A stretch of 64,000 nucleotides of DNA. It comes from Bacteroidota bacterium. Lineage in GTDB: Bacteria; Bacteroidota; Bacteroidia; B-17B0; Aurantibacillaceae. Under the pieces are notes generated by a model that worked only from the letters and a program-made list of their open reading frames with translations, was not told where the DNA came from and did no database searches. This document shows positions 61,522-64,000 of the stretch, piece by piece. Location of the stretch: assembly GCA_021155905.1 (NCBI GenBank), contig JAJNBG010000004.1, positions 117,780 to 181,779 on the forward strand, written 5' to 3'. Position numbers and translations under genes: made by a program. Within the stretch, counting starts at the first letter, position 1. Every line of letters begins with the position of its first letter.

Positions 61522-62835
61522 ATGTATTATTCATCAATCCTTACACAATTCAATATAACAGAATTGAATGAAATGCAGAAAGCGACAATGGAAGCAATTC
61601 CAAAGCCAAATGATGTGGTTTTGATTTCACCTACCGGATCAGGAAAAACACTGGGTTTCCTCATACCCATTCTTGAGCTGTTAGAAACGGAAAAGGAAAG
61701 TGTTCAGGTTTTGATCCTTGTACCTTCGCGGGAATTAGCTATTCAGATAGAACAGGTATTCAAGCAAATGAACACTAATTTCAAAATCAATTGCTGTTAC
61801 GGAGGACATTCCGTGCGTATTGAAGAAAATAATTTTCAGCACCCACCAGCAGTATTAGTTGGTACGCCCGGAAGAATTGCCCATCATCTTCGCCGCAAAA
61901 ATCTAAACCTGGATGATACAAAAACTTTAATTTTAGATGAGTTTGACAAGTCCCTTGAATTTGGTTTTAAGGATGAAATGGAATATATCATTGCGCAGTG
62001 TAGGCATTTAAAGAAGAGAATCCTGACTTCCGCAACTCATTTAAAGGAGATTCCTCCCTTTGTAGGATTAAAGCAGAGTGTTGAATTAAATTTTACTACT
62101 GAACATAAAGATTTGAAGTCATCTCTTTCGGTTAAAACCGTAAGGGTGGAAGGAGATGATAAATTAGAAGCCTTAATGTTATTGCTTGGAAAAATAAATT
62201 CTAAATCCACTATTGTGTTTTGTAATCACCGTGATGCGGTGAACAGGATTTCAGAACAGTTAGAACTGTATAAAGTGGATCATGGATTTTATCATGGTGG
62301 CCTGGAGCAAATTGATCGTGAAAAAACGTTGATTAAATTGCGGAATGGCAGTATCAATTTATTGATCACTACTGATTTGGCAGCCCGTGGCCTTGATATT
62401 CCGGAAATTGAAGCCGTGATTCACTACCAGCTTCCAATGACGGAAGATGTAATGATTCACCGTAACGGAAGAACGGCACGGATGCATGCCAACGGAACGG
62501 CTTATTTTTTACTGGACATTGATGACTATTTACCGAAATTTCTAAATGTCATTCCTGAAGAAGAGAGCCTGCCAAAGAAATTACAATTACCTGCGCCCTG
62601 TGAATGGAAGACCCTCTATATAGGAGCGGGAAAGAAAGACAAGATCAATAAAATGGATATTGTGGGAATGTTACTTCAAAAAGGACAGTTACAAAAGGAA
62701 GAATTAGGTAAGATAGAAGTGCTGGATCATTCCGCTTATGCTGCCGTGAAAGCTAACAAGATTATAAAAACACTACAGTTGATTAAAGAAGAAAAGATCA
62801 AGAACCGGAAAATAAAAATGGAGGTTTCTTCTTAA
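61522..62835 (+). CDS. DEAD-box family RNA helicase with DEFD motif
   Basis: 437 aa. SPTGSGKTLGFLIPILELL is Walker A, PSRELAIQIEQVF is motif Ia, TPGRIAHHL is motif Ib, LILDEFDKSLEFGF is motif II with DEFD in place of DEAD, TSATHLKEIP is motif III, and HRNGRTARMHANGTAYF is motif VI with GRTAR for GRTGR. A C-terminal extension of ~75 residues (KKDKINKMDIVGMLLQKGQL) resembles the RNA-binding fold of DbpA-type helicases. Bacteroidota have a group of such DEFD helicases. Confidence 0.9.
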   Translation: MYYSSILTQFNITELNEMQKATMEAIPKPNDVVLISPTGSGKTLGFLIPILELLETEKESVQVLILVPSRELAIQIEQVFKQMNTNFKINCCYGGHSVRIEENNFQHPPAVLVGTPGRIAHHLRRKNLNLDDTKTLILDEFDKSLEFGFKDEMEYIIAQCRHLKKRILTSATHLKEIPPFVGLKQSVELNFTTEHKDLKSSLSVKTVRVEGDDKLEALMLLLGKINSKSTIVFCNHRDAVNRISEQLELYKVDHGFYHGGLEQIDREKTLIKLRNGSINLLITTDLAARGLDIPEIEAVIHYQLPMTEDVMIHRNGRTARMHANGTAYFLLDIDDYLPKFLNVIPEEESLPKKLQLPAPCEWKTLYIGAGKKDKINKMDIVGMLLQKGQLQKEELGKIEVLDHSAYAAVKANKIIKTLQLIKEEKIKNRKIKMEVSS

Positions 62836-62846
62836 GAATTTTATTC

Positions 62847-62970
62847 ACCACATAGATCTTATATTTTTATTTCAGTTGTTCATAGTAAACAAAGAGGAGG
62901 CGTCTCTGCCTATCTATGCTTTCTTGATCGATATATTTCTGATATTTTTTTGACTATGTGCCTATGTGGT
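62847..62970. repeat. Intergenic element bounded by a 9-bp inverted repeat
   Basis: ACCACATAG (62847-62855) and CTATGTGGT (62962-62970) are perfect inverted copies 106 bp apart; the right end also has CTATGTG twice. From memory, related AACCACATAG-type words are frequent between Bacteroidota genes, so this is probably a dispersed repeat. Confidence 0.55.
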
Positions 62971-62978
62971 TAAATTCT

Positions 62979-63836
62979 CTACCAGTCACTACTACTGCCG
63001 CCACCTCCGGAATCTCCACCGCCCCCACCGCTGAAACCAGAATCACTGGACAATGAACTGTAATCAGAATCGGAACTACCGCTCCAGGAAGATGAATCGC
63101 CCGAAGAAGTCCAGCCGCCAGATCCTGATCCCCTAACCAGGTCTTTGCGCATCGAAAGCGTCACGAAAACCATAATAAGCATAAAAAAGGCGCCCATAAA
63201 AGGAATTAAAAAGAAAATGATGGACAGAATCATGACCACCTTTTTAGCGGTCGGTCTGTCTTTTAGTCCTTTATTTAGCAACAGTGTGATCAGTAGAAAC
63301 ACAGCACTAAAGACATAGAAGAAAACAAATAATCCCACGGGAGATTCTTCGATGTCGGAAGGATTGAATTCATGCTTGCTGTAATATATCAATTGATCCA
63401 CACCTTTATCAATTCCCTCATAATATCTGTTTTCTTTAAATAAAGGCCGCATGTCATTATCCTGGATGTGTTTGGTTAATAAATCCGGAAGTATACCTTC
63501 CAAACCGTAACCGGTATGAATCCTGAATTTATGATCCTCCGAAAAAATGGTAATCAGGATGCCATTATTCTTTCCATCCCGGCCAATATGCCATTCGTGA
63601 AAAATATCCTGGCTGATGCTTTCTATTGCCTTACCATTTAAACCTGGAGCTGTATATATAAATAACTGGTTACTGCTACTGTCTTCGAATGCTTTTAATT
63701 TAGAATTAAGAGCGCTTTCTTCCACATCATTTAACAGATCCGCTTCGTCGGTGATATAATTTAGCGGTTTGGCGGGGTAGTCCTGAGCCCGGACAACGCC
63801 GGCTAGCAGGAATATAAAAAGGAAAAGAAACCTCAT
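62979..63836 (-). CDS. TPM-domain membrane protein with Gly/Ser tail
   Basis: 285 aa. Signal peptide (LFLFIFLLAGVVRAQ), TPM domain (~20-150; NYITDEADLLNDVEESALN, and GILITIFSEDHKFRIHTGYG). Membrane spans lie at ~167-187 and ~197-230, and the tail of ~45 residues is nearly all Ser/Gly/Asp (GFSGGGGGDSGGGGSS). TPM proteins with Gly-rich tails have been linked to phosphatase and photosystem roles in plants and are of unknown function in bacteria. It is divergent from the partial gene at the window end. Confidence 0.9.
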   Translation of the reverse strand: MRFLFLFIFLLAGVVRAQDYPAKPLNYITDEADLLNDVEESALNSKLKAFEDSSSNQLFIYTAPGLNGKAIESISQDIFHEWHIGRDGKNNGILITIFSEDHKFRIHTGYGLEGILPDLLTKHIQDNDMRPLFKENRYYEGIDKGVDQLIYYSKHEFNPSDIEESPVGLFVFFYVFSAVFLLITLLLNKGLKDRPTAKKVVMILSIIFFLIPFMGAFFMLIMVFVTLSMRKDLVRGSGSGGWTSSGDSSSWSGSSDSDYSSLSSDSGFSGGGGGDSGGGGSSSDW

Positions 63837-63937
63837 TTGTTACAAAAGAATAAAGAATTACTAAAAATACGTATTAATGTTAATTCGTTATTTTAAGGAA
63901 AGTTTTTAATAAATTAGGTTATTGTTAATAATATGTT

Positions 63938-63945
63938 TATATTTG
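63938..63945 (+). promoter_or_regulatory. -7 box (TATATTTG) at the window end
   Basis: Exact TAnnTTTG, 11 bp before the ATG at 63956. Confidence 0.55.
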
Positions 63946-63955
63946 TATACTTCTT

Positions 63956-64000
63956 ATGAAGACTGTAGTTCAATCCGCTTGTAAATGCCAATTGCAAATC
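63956..64000 (+). CDS. Start of a gene cut by the window end
   Basis: Only 15 codons visible (MKTVVQSACKCQLQI), preceded by a good -7 box. The Cys-x-Cys near the start cannot be assigned to a family. Confidence 0.5.
   Translation, partial: MKTVVQSACKCQLQI

Overview
The window is a stretch of chromosome from a member of the Bacteroidota. The sequence signs are: four secreted proteins with type IX secretion (T9SS) C-terminal sorting domains; a TonB-dependent receptor with an N-terminal carboxypeptidase-like domain; many promoters of the TAnnTTTG (-7) type, two with a well-spaced TTTG at -33; a GIY-YIG gene flanked by REP-like repeats; and few Shine-Dalgarno sequences. The DNA is AT-rich. I cannot fix the genus. 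I see no CRISPR array, insertion-sequence transposase, prophage, rRNA or ordinary tRNA. The only RNA gene I can call is the tmRNA, apart from three riboswitch-like RNAs.

Layout. 0-9.4 kb: end of a Usp-like gene, a response regulator, a CDF metal exporter, the pyrE-SRPBCC-cca operon divergent from a Nudix gene, a LacI-type regulator with a palindromic operator, dihydrolipoyl dehydrogenase, a YitT membrane protein. 9.7-18.2 kb: a methyltransferase, a secreted endonuclease I, membrane and cell-wall genes, DivIC/FtsB, the GIY-YIG repeat element, a lysine-ketoglutarate-reductase-like enzyme, a serine hydrolase, and ssrA (tmRNA). 18.4-24.1 kb: the complete four-gene ligase-associated DNA repair cluster (exonuclease, ATP-dependent ligase, Lhr-like helicase, PdeM). 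24.4-31.3 kb: mostly small poorly known proteins, including a GDCCVxC-type Cys protein, a highly disordered Arg/Asp/Asn-rich protein, a tandem pair of HTH regulators, and a DDAH/arginine-deiminase-like enzyme. 31.6-41.3 kb: beta-barrel and redoxin-T9SS genes, a DtxR-type regulator divergent from a TonB receptor with a palindromic DtxR-box between them, a TMEM175 channel, a dockerin-like T9SS protein, a desaturase. 41.4-53 kb: signalling (two response regulators and a PAS kinase), a CorC-type transporter, two thioredoxin-like proteins, cyanophycin synthetase, a DUF2383-like helical bundle, a Cys-rich copper-storage-like protein, pirin. 53.1-57 kb: an MbnP-MbnH pair, then an 850-bp gap, then a YHYH-domain T9SS protein. 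57-64 kb: a LOG-family protein, a TPR-SpoIIE phosphatase, two DEAD-box helicases and a TPM-domain protein.

The most striking object is the gap at 54.8-55.65 kb. It holds three tandem copies of a TPP (THI-box) riboswitch-like RNA. Each copy has its own promoter-like box at identical spacing and its own GNRA-capped intrinsic terminator. Base changes between copies keep the helices paired. The gene downstream encodes a YHYH/T9SS protein with no evident thiamin role, so the array is either an unusual serial switch or a set of stand-alone ligand-binding small RNAs.
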